This document shows, piece by piece, positions 10,641-22,707 of a stretch of 64,000 nt of DNA (position 1 is its first letter; each line of letters starts with the position of its first letter). The notes under the pieces were generated by a model that was not told the DNA's origin, made no database searches, and saw only the letters and a program-made list of their open reading frames with translations. Source of the stretch: Bradyrhizobium algeriense (GTDB lineage: Bacteria > Pseudomonadota > Alphaproteobacteria > Rhizobiales > Xanthobacteraceae); assembly GCF_036924595.1 (NCBI RefSeq), contig NZ_JAZHRV010000001.1:6227501-6291500 (forward strand). Direction: 5' to 3'. The position numbers and the translations under genes are program-made.

Positions 10641-10883
10641 TCAATGCTCAGGTTTTGACGGTTCAATGTCCAAATGCTTCTGCCCCTCATGCTCGCCAGC
10701 GGCTGCATTCAAATTGGAGGCGACAATCGCAAAGGCGCGCTGCACATCGTCGACCACGTCGCGCCGGCGGGTGTTGATGTTGCGGACCAGGACCCGCCAA
10801 CGCGCGTCTTCGCTGGCATCGGCGCTTTCACGCCAGAAGCGCAGAATGAAAACCTGATCGAGCAGTGGTCGCTGTGAGTCCAT
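10641..10883 (-). CDS. small conserved hypothetical protein
   Basis: An 80-residue soluble protein with the pattern FILRFWRE...ARWRVLVRNINTRRRDVVDDVQ. This resembles a family of small rhizobial proteins (VRxWRE...WRG.V.H..SG.RR) seen near regulators; its function is unknown. It lies 230 bases downstream of the BTAD regulator on the same strand. The assignment is by remembered pattern, not by search. Confidence 0.5.
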   Translation of the reverse strand: MDSQRPLLDQVFILRFWRESADASEDARWRVLVRNINTRRRDVVDDVQRAFAIVASNLNAAAGEHEGQKHLDIEPSKPEH

Positions 10884-11115
10884 GCGCCGACGGTCGCATG
10901 GCCTGAACTCGGGACAATCCTGCGATCGTTCGGGAGTTGTCGTCGTCCGCTCACGGCCGGTCCACGATCCGCTGCCCGGCGGATCGGCTGCGGATCACGG
11001 CAAGGTCACGGCGTGCCCTGGAAAGCCGCGGGTTTCGCCCTGCCCGGACTTGGTCGACGGTGTGAGTGCGGAGTTTGGTGGGTAAAGCTGCCGTCCGAGG
11101 CCGGGCGGCTGGCGC

Positions 11116-11940
11116 TCAAATTGCAAAAATCTGCTTTTCGTCCCGACCGATCAGGCGCGCGCGCAGGCGCTGAGCGTTTTCGGCATTATGCAGGTTCCTG
11201 ATCTCTTCGATGATCGCACGTGTCGCCGGAAGCGGCGAAATGCCGAGCTCCTTCCGGATCAGGCCGATCCAATGATCGTAGTACCTGATGGCATCGATTC
11301 GTCTTTCGTCGAGCGCGAGCAGGGTCAGGAGATGCCGAACCAGCTCTTCACGATAGGGATCGAAGCGCAGCGAATGACGGGCGAGCTGGATCGCGTCGTG
11401 GTAGTAACCACAAAGCCCGAGATGACGAACCATGATCATGGCCGACTGGATGAAAAGGGAGTGAAGCCGCTCGCGTTCTTCCAGGATCCATTCGGCATCT
11501 TCGCCGTCCAGAAATGGCCCCTCGTACCGATACAAAACCGCGAGAACCTCCTTCATTCTCGATGGTTCCGGCTGGGCCTCGAGCCCGCTGAGCGTGCTCC
11601 GTGCGGCGTGAAGCAACGCCCAAGTGTCAACGTCCAGCCACGGTGTCTTCTCAAGAATGGTCTCGGGGCCAACGGTCCTCAAACCGTGGCCGTCCTGGTA
11701 TTCGGGAGACGACGCAAGCAGCTTCCGCAGCCGCCAGACCGCAGAGTTCATGGCTCGGCGCCCCCTCTCGGTATCCAGCTCCGGCCAAAACAAGTCGATA
11801 AGCCGCTCGCGGCGATGCGGACGATCCGGAAACGTGAAGAGGAATCCAGCCAATCGCCGCCCGGCTGGACCGAGATCCGACCAAATCTGTTCGCTACTAC
11901 GGGTAACTCGACTGGCGCCGAACAAACTAACGCTCAACAC
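11116..11940 (-). CDS. BTAD-domain (SARP/AfsR-like) transcriptional regulator
   Basis: A 274-residue protein. The N-terminal ~95 residues are an OmpR-like winged helix (SVSLFGASRV, RRERLIDLFWPELDTERGRR, NSAVWRLRKLL). Residues about 105-250 are a bacterial transcriptional activation domain built of TPR-like helices (DVDTWALL, YRYEGPFLDGEDAEWILEERERL, DPYREELVRHLL). SARP/BTAD proteins activate nearby genes in actinobacteria, and short ones are common in rhizobia. The GTG start is chosen because GGGGAGGG lies seven bases upstream; an upstream ATG at 11979 gives 13 more residues but no good ribosome site. Its targets are unknown. Confidence 0.8.
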   Translation of the reverse strand: MLSVSLFGASRVTRSSEQIWSDLGPAGRRLAGFLFTFPDRPHRRERLIDLFWPELDTERGRRAMNSAVWRLRKLLASSPEYQDGHGLRTVGPETILEKTPWLDVDTWALLHAARSTLSGLEAQPEPSRMKEVLAVLYRYEGPFLDGEDAEWILEERERLHSLFIQSAMIMVRHLGLCGYYHDAIQLARHSLRFDPYREELVRHLLTLLALDERRIDAIRYYDHWIGLIRKELGISPLPATRAIIEEIRNLHNAENAQRLRARLIGRDEKQIFAI

Positions 11941-12408
11941 GGCCGTCCCTCCCCGCGCGAACACGACTAAAGAGCACACCTAAAAATGTCGTCCTGGCTT
12001 TCAGCCATTCCAGTTCAAAATTGCAGCCTCAATTTAAAATTGTCGATTCTCAAAAAGCGCGCGAAGTCCAAGGCTTCCCCAACAGTCCAAACCAACGCCG
12101 GCTCCTACGATACCCACGCCACGCATCGCACGCCCCCCGTCAGGGATTGTGGGGACCCGGCATGAAGTTGTTCAAGGAGAATCTCACAGCCCTTACGAGA
12201 TGACGCGATACGTGCGTCTTTTCAACAACACCCTCTTTTCGTGCAAGGGCCCGACATTCCGTGACGTCGCGGTATCAGGAGGTGCTTTGTGCGGGCGTGA
12301 GCGCGTTCGTTTTTTCTTCCCACCGCCCCAATTTTCATCGGCGGCCGGGGAACTGAATGGGAGTGGACTGTTTGATTTTGATCGGCGAGCCCTCGATGGA
12401 GGAATGTC
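11941..12408. other. intergenic region without recognised features
   Basis: About 470 bases between the divergent BTAD regulator and a small protein gene. I see no conserved protein, RNA gene or strong inverted repeat. A GGAGGTG near 12282 is followed by a frame of only three codons. The region probably holds promoters in both directions. Confidence 0.4.
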
Positions 12409-12693
12409 ATGGCAAGCCTGTCGGGATCAGAGCGCATTACCCGGGACGACGTCATCAAGGCGATCGGCTCCGCCGACGACGTGACCATCGCCCAAATGAT
12501 CGCGACCGGTGCGACGGTTGAGGAGCTGGCTGAGGCCCAAGCATGGCTCGCGAATGACGAGCCGATGATGAATGCAGGCCGGCCGCTGGCGACGGGGCGG
12601 GTTCGCGAGCTCGTCGATATTCTCTCCGAGCTTGAGCCTGACGATGATGACGACCCCGGGCCTTCCACCGGACCTTCCATCACGCAAGGCTGA
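12409..12693 (+). CDS. small acidic conserved hypothetical protein
   Basis: A 94-residue, strongly acidic protein (run of aspartates near residue 78, ELEPDDDDDPG) with a predicted helical N-terminal half (ERITRDDVIKAIGSADDVTIAQMIATGATVEELAEAQAWL). GGAGG lies six bases upstream of the ATG. The helical part has the look of a small regulatory or adaptor protein, but no function is recognised. It is convergent with clpB. Confidence 0.65.
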   Translation: MASLSGSERITRDDVIKAIGSADDVTIAQMIATGATVEELAEAQAWLANDEPMMNAGRPLATGRVRELVDILSELEPDDDDDPGPSTGPSITQG

Positions 12694-12759
12694 GATGCCC
12701 CGGCGCGCGTCGCGCGTCGGAGCATCTCATTTAGGTCAGGCCGACTTACACTTCTAGCG

Positions 12760-15396
<2,637 letters not shown>

Positions 15397-15618
15397 GTCG
15401 TTTACTTCCCTCGGCCTGCCGTCCCCACCCCTGAGGCATGATTACGGCATCTTCATTGGGGTATCCGCGAACCGCATTGACATTTCTCAACCGGCCGCGG
15501 TTCGTCGCCCGCTTTTCAGGCTTGACGCAAATGTGGGCATCATGGCGCAAAACGGAAGAGGCCCGGTCACAAATTCGGGAGCGGTGGCGCACGACAACGG
15601 AATCCCTTAATAAGCGGC

Positions 15619-16407
15619 ATGCCTGCCACAGCCCCGCCTGCCCGGATCACCGGAATCTATCGCTACCCCGTCAAGGGCCTGACCCCCGAACAGCTTACCC
15701 GCGCCGAGCTCAGCCCCGGTCAGACGCTTCTGGCCGACCGCCGCTACGCGATCGAAAATGGTCCCTCCGGCTTCGATCCGGCCGAGCCGAAATGGTTGCC
15801 GAAACCGCACTTCCTGATGCTGATGCGGGACGAATGGCTGGCCGGCCTGCGCACCCAGTTCGACGATGCGAGCAACGTCCTCTCGATTAACCACAACGGC
15901 CGGATCGTGGCCCAAGGCAATCTGGCAACGCCGGAGGGCCGGCGGACAATCGAGAACTTCTTCGCCACCGCCTATGCCGGCCAGATCAAGGGTCCGCCAA
16001 AGGTGCTCGAAAGCCCGGGACACAGCTTTTCGGATCTCGCCCGCAAGGTCGTCTCCATCATCAATCTCGCCAGCGTCCGCGCCATCGAGAACATGGTGGG
16101 TGCGCCGGTCCATCCGCTTCGCTTCCGCGCCAATCTCTATGTCGAGGGCTGGCCGGCCTGGCACGAATTCGACCTCCTCGACCAAACGCTGGCGATCGGC
16201 GACGTGAGACTCAAGGTGGTGAAGCGCATCGTCCGCTGCGCCGCCGTCAATGTCGATCCGGATACGGCCCAGCGCGACCTCGCCATCCCCCAGGCGCTGC
16301 AGCGCAGGCTCTCTCACGCCGATTGCGGGATCTATGCCGAGGTGATCACGGGCGGCACGATCAGCGACGGCGAGGTGATCGCGGCGGAACAGCCGGAATT
16401 GTTGTAG
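15619..16407 (+). CDS. MOSC domain-containing protein
   Basis: A 262-residue protein with an N-terminal MOSC beta-barrel part (IYRYPVKGLTPEQL) and a C-terminal MOSC domain containing the conserved cysteine (Cys207 in VRCAAVNVDP). MOSC domains bind sulfur carriers or the molybdenum cofactor, as in YcbX and mitochondrial amidoxime-reducing component. The natural substrate of this one cannot be told. Only a weak ribosome site precedes the ATG. It is divergent from clpB. Confidence 0.85.
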   Translation: MPATAPPARITGIYRYPVKGLTPEQLTRAELSPGQTLLADRRYAIENGPSGFDPAEPKWLPKPHFLMLMRDEWLAGLRTQFDDASNVLSINHNGRIVAQGNLATPEGRRTIENFFATAYAGQIKGPPKVLESPGHSFSDLARKVVSIINLASVRAIENMVGAPVHPLRFRANLYVEGWPAWHEFDLLDQTLAIGDVRLKVVKRIVRCAAVNVDPDTAQRDLAIPQALQRRLSHADCGIYAEVITGGTISDGEVIAAEQPELL

Positions 16408-17402
16408 TTCGACTCCCGGACCTATTCACGTCATTGCGAGCGAAGCGAAGCAATCCATTCTTCCTTTTTGTGGCGCCATGGATTGCTTCGCTTCGCTCGC
16501 ACTGACGGCTGGATACAGTCTCGCGTTCTCGCGGCGCGACTTGCGCCCGAGGTTTGCCTGAACCTTTTCCCTCCTGAGAGGGAGCAGGGAATGCCGGGTG
16601 CTTGCTGCACCCGCGGTCTCGTGTGCAATGGGCACAAGGAAGTGCGCACACGAGCATACAGGTACAGCCGGAGCACGCCGGCATTCCCTGCGCAATGGGT
16701 TGACGGCTTATGCCGCGCTCTCCCTGGAGACGAATTCGTCTTGCCTCCATCGCTGCCGGCTTGATGGCTCAATCGATCCGGTTGGATCAAATTCGCCACC
16801 GGCAGCTTGGCACCAGCCACGGGTGTCGGGACCACACGGTTTTGCCGTACGCATCAGCGCCGTACGTCCTGCGCGCCGGATTTCGCTCACAAGATAACTT
16901 GCCCTGCGATTCCATCTGCGCGCCGGCGCCATCGCGTCCACCGCATCCCATCCCGCGTTCGTGACGATCGCGATACGCCCCTCTTGTCGAGACGGGACAG
17001 CGCGGAAATAGCCACTGATTTGGGGCGACGGGGAAGCGAATTATTTTTGCCAAGGAAACTGGACGACCCAAATCAGATTGAAACTGTTCAGCAAATTAGA
17101 TTTTGCGCGCAGCGGGTTTTTGGGCGATCGCATGCAGGAGCGAAGCGGAATGCAGCCGACTTACCCGACGGGCGACTCTTTATTGGGATTAAAAGCTCGT
17201 AGGTCCTCGGCGTCGCCCCCCGATCATTTTGAGTTGACAACGCGCGTTGCCGCGCCATCATCATGACCGGGTCGATACACCCGCCGCCTGCGCCCTACGG
17301 GGATGGTGAACGTATCAATCTATCTCCGCGCCCTCGCCATTGGCGAACGGGTCGGCAAGGCAGGCACCGATCTCCTCCGTTCGTCGATAGAGAGGTGCCC
17401 TC
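16408..17402. repeat. 1-kb repeat-rich intergenic region
   Basis: There is no credible gene. It begins with an inverted repeat at about 16432-16507: one arm TCATTGCGAGCGAAGCGAAG, the other its near-complement around 16479-16507. From about 16563 to 16690 a second, looser inverted repeat is bounded by GGAATGCCGGGTGC and GCACGCCGGCATTCC. Downstream (about 16700-17000) is GC-rich sequence that I recognise as a recurring intergenic block in Bradyrhizobium genomes. Several frames are open on both strands, as expected for GC-rich repeats, but none has a protein-like composition or a ribosome site. Confidence 0.65.
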
Positions 17403-18050
17403 ATGCGCGATTTCCGCGATGCGAAAGTCATGGCGCATTCCCTGCGCGATGCCTTGAAGGCCAAGGCTATGGAGATCACCCATAGCGAATCCCTGGAGCT
17501 GATCGCGAAGACGTTCGGCTACGACAACTGGAACATCCTGTCCGCCAGGATCGATACGGCGCAACCGCGTGCCGGTTCGACGGCCGGGCACCAGGGCCCA
17601 ACGCCGCAAGCGGTGCTCTATTGTTCTTTCTGCGGCAAGAACCAGCATGAAGTGAACAAGCTGGTTTCCGGCCCGGCCGTGTTTATTTGCGACGAATGCA
17701 TCGATGTGTGCAGCGACATCATCGACGAGCAACTGCTCCGGCTTATCGAAGGCGATGAGGAGAGTGCCCGGGCGATGTCCACCGAGCGGCTGTCGCATTA
17801 TGTCGAACACGCGAGGAAGGGAGAGCAACGCCATCGTCTCGCCTTGCAGCGTATCGAGCGAATGCTTGCACTTCGACGCAGCGCGGCACCGGTGGATGAT
17901 GACATCTTGACGTCGTCCGGCATCATTCATTTGAAGAACAAGACGATTGACGAACTTCTGGCCAATCAGAAATTTCCGCAAGACCAACTGAAGCGGTACG
18001 AACAGGCCCTGCGCACGGCAACGCCCGTGCTTGATGAACGGAAGCAATGA
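17403..18050 (+). CDS. ClpX-type zinc-finger protein lacking the ATPase domain
   Basis: A 215-residue protein. The N-terminal ~50 residues ([35 protein letters not shown]) match a short domain often annotated as glyoxalase-related. Residues 74-103 form a C4 zinc finger nearly identical in plan to that of ClpX (Cys74, Cys77, Cys96, Cys99), which in ClpX binds substrates and adaptors. The AAA+ motor is absent and the C-terminal half is helical and charged. It could compete with or deliver clients to ClpX; this is inference. GAGAGG precedes the ATG. Proteins of this plan occur in other Bradyrhizobium as far as I recall. Confidence 0.8.
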   Translation: MRDFRDAKVMAHSLRDALKAKAMEITHSESLELIAKTFGYDNWNILSARIDTAQPRAGSTAGHQGPTPQAVLYCSFCGKNQHEVNKLVSGPAVFICDECIDVCSDIIDEQLLRLIEGDEESARAMSTERLSHYVEHARKGEQRHRLALQRIERMLALRRSAAPVDDDILTSSGIIHLKNKTIDELLANQKFPQDQLKRYEQALRTATPVLDERKQ

Positions 18051-18326
18051 TCCGTTCAGGAGAGCCATTGCCAAGTCCCGGCCAAGTCCGGACTACGGTG
18101 CTCTCCGGGAGCACGCGTCTGGAATTGGCCCCTGCAGACCTGAGCGGGCAGCCCGACGACGTCTTCCTTCGGGACAGAAACGGGCGGTCCGCCTCAGCGA
18201 GCCGACTGCACTTTTGAGCGCGAACGGAACCTCGATACGGATCAACCGGAGTTGTGACTACGATCACATGGATAGCTCGACTTCTGGCGCATTGTAGCGC
18301 CGTTATTGATATCCGTTGAGGTCCGG

Positions 18327-21300
18327 ATGCACTGCACGAATTGCGCAGCCGAAGTCCCGGAGCAAAGAAAATTTTGCGGACAGTGCGGAGCGGCGGTGGT
18401 GCGGCGCTGTCCGACCTGCGGCGCGGCAAACCCTGCCCTGAACAAGTTTTGCGGCGACTGCGGGACCAAATTGCGCGTGGATTCTCCCTCAGCGGCACCA
18501 ACGGCGCGGGACTCGCGCCCGATCGAGCGCCGGCAGCTTACGGTACTGTTTTGTGACCTGGTCGGATCGACTGCGCTCTCCGCGCGGCTCGATCCCGAAG
18601 ACTTCGGCGCAATCATCGCCGACTACCGGCGCTGTATTACTGAAACCGTTGCCAGCTTCGACGGCTTTGTCGCGCGACATCATGGCGACGGTGCGGTGGC
18701 ATATTTTGGCTATCCTCACGCACACGAGGACGACGCGGAGCGCGCAGTTCACGCCAGCCTCGCCTTGGTGCAGGCGGTCGCCGCCCTGCCCGCGAAAGAA
18801 AAGTTGAGCGCGCGCGTCGGTGTCGCAACAGGCGTCGCGCTGGTCGGCGATATGTCGGAAAGCGCGATTTCCGAGGAGCATGGCATCCTCGGCGATACCC
18901 CGAATCTTGCCGCCCGGCTGCAATCGCTCGCGCAACCCGGCGCCGTCATTATCTCGGGTCGCACAAAGACGATCGCTGGACCGCAATTCGAGTATCTCGA
19001 TCTCGGTAAAGTCGAGTTCAAGGGATTCGTAAAGCCAGTCGCGGCCTGGCAAGTCGCAGGCAAGACAGCAGTGACCAGCCGATCGCATGCTCTCCAAAGT
19101 AGCGATTTGCTGCCGCTGATCGGTCGTGATGAAGAAATCGAGCTACTTCTGCGCCGATGGGAGCGGGCCAAGAGTGGCGAAGGTCAGGTGGTGCTGCTTT
19201 CCGGTGAAGCGGGGATCGGCAAATCACGGCTCACCATCGCGCTGCTGGAACAGCTTGCTCGCGAGCCGCACATACGCCTGCGGTTCTTCTGCTCGCCGCA
19301 GCATACCGACAGCCCGCTCTATCCGGTGATCGGCGAGATGTTGCGCGCCGCCGGCTTTGCTCACGATGACAGCCAGCAAGCGAAAATGGACAAGCTTGAC
19401 GCGCTGCTGGCGCAAAGCTCGACGCCTTCAGAGGACGCGGCGCTGTTTGCCGAAATGCTGTCGCTGCCCAACGACGGACGCTACCCTCCGGTTGAAGTCG
19501 AGCCGCAGCTCCGTCGTCAGAAAACGCTGAAAGCGCTTGGTTCGCAAATCGAGGTGCTGGTGCGGATCAATCCCGTGCTGATGATTTTCGAAGATGCGCA
19601 TTGGGCCGATCCAACCAGCCTCGAATTGTTCGCCCGGGCGGTGGACTGGGCCGTGAGTCACCGGCTCCTGTTACTTGTCACTTTCAGGCCGGAATTCAGT
19701 CCGCCCGGGATCGGACGGCCGCACGTGACTGAGCTGACCCTCCATCGGCTGGCGCCGCGCGACATCGATCTCCTGATCGAGCGCGTCGTCGGCAACCGAT
19801 CGTTGCCGGCGGGCATCCGCCAGGACATCATCGAGCGCACCGACGGCATTCCGCTGTTCGCCGAGGAGATGACCAAGGCGGTGCTGGACGCGGAGGGTGA
19901 GAGTGATGCGCAGCGGGCCTTCGCAGGGGGCCCAACGCCTGTTGTGGCGGTTCCGGCAAGCCTGCAGGCTTCGCTGATGTCGCGGCTCGATCGGCTCGGC
20001 CCGGCGAAGAACGTGGCGCAGGTCGGCGCAGCGATCGGCCGGGCATTTCCCCACATGTTGCTGGCCGCGCTCGTGCGAAAACCAAAGGAAGAACTGGACG
20101 CCGACCTCGACCGGCTCATTGCGGCGGGTTTGTTGTTTCGGCACGGCACCCCGCCGTATGCGAGCTACCTGTTCAAGCATGCGCTGGTGCAGGACGCAGC
20201 CTACAGTACGCTGCTGCGGGAGCAAAGGCGCGTGCTGCATGCGCGCATCGCCGAAATCCTCGAAAGTCAGTTCGCAGAAATCGCCGAGAGCCAGCCCGAG
20301 CTGCTGGCGCGTCACTACGCTAAGGCCGACCTGATCGAGAAGTCAGCGCGCCTGTGGGGCAAGGCGGGACAGCGCTCACAGGAGCGTTCGGCGCTGGTCG
20401 AAGCCGCTGAACAACTCGGCCACGCCCTGGAACAAATCGCAACCTTGCCCTCTACGCCCGACCTGCGGCGCGAGCAGATCGTTTTACACGTCGCGCTCTT
20501 GAACACGCTCATGCATGTCAAAGGATATGGCGCGCCCGAAACGAAGGCTGCCGTCGCTCAAGTGAGAGCGCTGATCGAGCAAGCGGAGCGGCTCGGAGAA
20601 CCTCCCGATGACCCTTCGTTGCTGCTCTCGGCTCTGTTTGGCCAGTGGATCGTCAACTTCATAAACTTCAATGGTGACGTTGCGCGAGAGCTTGCAGCGC
20701 GATTTCTGGCCCTTGGCGAGAAGGAGGGAACGGCGGCACCGCGCATGATTGGACACCGTACCATGGCGAGTACGCTTGCGCTTATGGGAGACCTCGTTGA
20801 TGCCAAGGCGCACTACAATGAAGCCCTCGCCCTTTACCGCCCCGCCGAGCACCAGCGATTGATGACGCGATTTGGCCAGGACCTCCGGGTAACGTGCCTG
20901 GCCTTTCGTTCGATGGCTTCGTGGCTGCTCGGTTACCCCGAGGCTGCGCTCAAGGATGCAGAATGCGCGCTGACGGAAGCGCGCCAGATCGAGCACGCCG
21001 CGACTTTGATGTTTACGCTGAATTTCCCTATTCTTATCAATACTTACTGCGGGAATTACCACGCGGCAGACGAGCGTCTCAAAGAGCTTGTCGTGTTGGC
21101 CGAGGAGAAAGGTGCCCCGTTCCGAAAAGCGGAAGGCGTGTTACGGCGGGGTTATATCCTGACACTCACGGAGGCCGCGAAAGCAGCCGAGATCGTCACG
21201 GCGGGCATTGATTTATGGCGGTCGGCCGGATCGACAATATTTACGCCGGAGCACGAGTTCATGTTGGCAATCGCCCATGCCAATTCGGGCCAATTCGATG

Positions 21301-21647
21301 ATGCCTGGCGCTGTATCGACAAAGCAATGACGGCGATGCACGCAACCAAGGAAAGATGGTGCGAGGCTGAGGCGCATCGCGTTGCCGGTGAAATCGCGCT
21401 CAAGTCGCCGCAGCGAGACGTGGCGAAAGCGCAAGCGCATTTCGAGCATTCCCTGACCGTTGCGCGGGCACAGCAGGCAAAGTCGTGGGAATTGCGCGCG
21501 GCCATGAGCCTGGCGCGGCTCTTGAGCGATCAGGGAAAACGGCAAACGGCACGTGACCTTCTCGCCCCCGTCTACGATTGGTTCACCGAAGGTTTTGACA
21601 CAAGCGACCTTCGAACGGCCAGGGCGCTGCTCGGCGAGCTTCATTGA
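18327..21647 (+). CDS. zinc-ribbon, class III adenylate/guanylate cyclase, AAA ATPase and TPR protein
   Basis: An 1106-residue cytoplasmic signalling protein. Two CxxC pairs form double zinc ribbons (residues about 3-46). A class III nucleotidyl cyclase domain follows (about 70-235) with both metal-binding aspartates visible (Asp77 in FCDLVGST, Asp121 in HHGDGAVAYFG). Next comes an AAA/NACHT-like ATPase with Walker A GEAGIGKS near 293 and Walker B-like VLMIFEDAHWADP, then a C-terminal half of TPR-like helices. ATG is preferred to an upstream TTG because GAGG lies just before it. Input signals are unknown; this architecture is expanded in Bradyrhizobium and mycobacteria. Confidence 0.9.
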   Translation: MHCTNCAAEVPEQRKFCGQCGAAVVRRCPTCGAANPALNKFCGDCGTKLRVDSPSAAPTARDSRPIERRQLTVLFCDLVGSTALSARLDPEDFGAIIADYRRCITETVASFDGFVARHHGDGAVAYFGYPHAHEDDAERAVHASLALVQAVAALPAKEKLSARVGVATGVALVGDMSESAISEEHGILGDTPNLAARLQSLAQPGAVIISGRTKTIAGPQFEYLDLGKVEFKGFVKPVAAWQVAGKTAVTSRSHALQSSDLLPLIGRDEEIELLLRRWERAKSGEGQVVLLSGEAGIGKSRLTIALLEQLAREPHIRLRFFCSPQHTDSPLYPVIGEMLRAAGFAHDDSQQAKMDKLDALLAQSSTPSEDAALFAEMLSLPNDGRYPPVEVEPQLRRQKTLKALGSQIEVLVRINPVLMIFEDAHWADPTSLELFARAVDWAVSHRLLLLVTFRPEFSPPGIGRPHVTELTLHRLAPRDIDLLIERVVGNRSLPAGIRQDIIERTDGIPLFAEEMTKAVLDAEGESDAQRAFAGGPTPVVAVPASLQASLMSRLDRLGPAKNVAQVGAAIGRAFPHMLLAALVRKPKEELDADLDRLIAAGLLFRHGTPPYASYLFKHALVQDAAYSTLLREQRRVLHARIAEILESQFAEIAESQPELLARHYAKADLIEKSARLWGKAGQRSQERSALVEAAEQLGHALEQIATLPSTPDLRREQIVLHVALLNTLMHVKGYGAPETKAAVAQVRALIEQAERLGEPPDDPSLLLSALFGQWIVNFINFNGDVARELAARFLALGEKEGTAAPRMIGHRTMASTLALMGDLVDAKAHYNEALALYRPAEHQRLMTRFGQDLRVTCLAFRSMASWLLGYPEAALKDAECALTEARQIEHAATLMFTLNFPILINTYCGNYHAADERLKELVVLAEEKGAPFRKAEGVLRRGYILTLTEAAKAAEIVTAGIDLWRSAGSTIFTPEHEFMLAIAHANSGQFDDAWRCIDKAMTAMHATKERWCEAEAHRVAGEIALKSPQRDVAKAQAHFEHSLTVARAQQAKSWELRAAMSLARLLSDQGKRQTARDLLAPVYDWFTEGFDTSDLRTARALLGELH

Positions 21648-21840
21648 TAAGGCCATCCGGCGACGAAGTTCCGGGTCCTGGCACGAAGCGGATCTAACGC
21701 TCGCGGCCGGCGATTTCCGCGATCGGGAGAAGCACGGAGGTCACAACCGGGCCTTCCGAGCCAAAGCGGACAACGCCGGTGTTTTTGCGGTATAGTTCGG
21801 CATTCAGATGAGCGGGATGCCTGCCTTGAGGGTTGACGTC

Positions 21841-22128
21841 ATGTACAAAGCACCTGGATCATTGCTCCGATCATTACCCCTGACTATCGCTGCTGTTCTT
21901 CTCAGCCCGCAGGCGCGGGCGCAACAGGTTGCGGCGGAAACGCCGCAGACCATGCTGGCGGCTCAGATTCGCACGCAGGGGTTTGCCTGTGACAAGGCGC
22001 TCGGCGCCACGAGGGACAAAAAGCGCTCGCAGCCGGACCGCGCCGTCTGGGTCCTCAAATGCAGCAACGCGACATACCGCGTCACGCGCGCGCCCGACAT
22101 GGCGGCGAAGGTCGAACCGCTCCCGTGA
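21841..22128 (+). CDS. small secreted protein, unknown function
   Basis: A 95-residue protein with a signal peptide (basic start, hydrophobic LPLTIAAVLLS, cut near QARA|QQ) and a short mature part with two cysteines (ACDK and LKCSN) that could form a disulfide in the periplasm. The GAGGG eight bases before this ATG decides the start; an upstream ATG at 21808 would bury the signal peptide. No family function is recognised, though the pattern WVLKCSNATYRV resembles small periplasmic proteins of rhizobia. Confidence 0.65.
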   Translation: MYKAPGSLLRSLPLTIAAVLLSPQARAQQVAAETPQTMLAAQIRTQGFACDKALGATRDKKRSQPDRAVWVLKCSNATYRVTRAPDMAAKVEPLP

Positions 22129-22707
22129 ATGAATTGGCTGGAAGCAGGCCTCGTCGGATATCCGCGACAGCGCCACGCTTGGCCGCCTCATGCCTCGATC
22201 GGTTGACCGGCAGGCCTCACCGCCGGGTACATCCAGCCGTGCAGCCGAGCAGGCTTCAACTGGCGCGCATTTGCCTGCGCCGCGACAAGGTCGACCCGGG
22301 ACTGGACTTCACATTCCAAGCGCGAGAAAGCCGGTACAAACCACAATCAAGCCGACAATGATAACCGCAAGGAAACTGGAAGAAGTAATATCTTCGCGCA
22401 TGACGACACCTATGCCTCAATCAGGCAAAGATCATCAAACCATCAATTCATTTCAGGATGTCTTCGTCGCACTCAGAAAATGACTTCATCTGATGGTTCT
22501 ACTGTTACGTGCCGGACGTCCCACGAAGCATCATCACGGCCGTGAGAGCCCGGCGGCATCGGGATAGGCCTCATCATACCGCTCAGCGAGACGGATTTCC
22601 GAGATGTGGCATGCTTCACACGCGGCTATCGCGCGCAAGATTACAGTTGCGCGCTCCCGGTTGACAATTGGCTTGGCCCCAGCGGAAATTTGCGCGGAGC
22701 ATTGGTC
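22129..22707. other. intergenic region with one possible tiny gene
   Basis: About 580 bases between two rightward genes. The only item with coding character is a minus-strand frame for a 30-residue membrane peptide, listed separately. No RNA gene or strong terminator is recognised. Confidence 0.4.
22309..22401 (-). CDS. possible 30-residue membrane peptide
   Basis: On the minus strand an ATG is followed by a frame encoding MREDITSSSF and then one strongly hydrophobic segment (LAVIIVGLIVVCTGFLALGM) ending at TGA. AGGTG lies six bases upstream of the ATG, a modest ribosome site. Charged N-terminus plus a single helix is typical of small membrane regulators, and the base composition is lower in GC than neighbouring genes. 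No homologue is known to me. It could still be a chance frame. Confidence 0.35.
   Translation of the reverse strand: MREDITSSSFLAVIIVGLIVVCTGFLALGM

Noticed and set aside
15397..15500. RpoH-type promoter before clpB
   Set aside because: A GTTGAGAA and a CCCCAAT occur on the minus strand, but the gap is too long for the alphaproteobacterial RpoH consensus.
16426..16835. Several 80-130-residue minus-strand frames in the repeat region
   Set aside because: They are repeat-derived, share no family pattern and lack ribosome sites.
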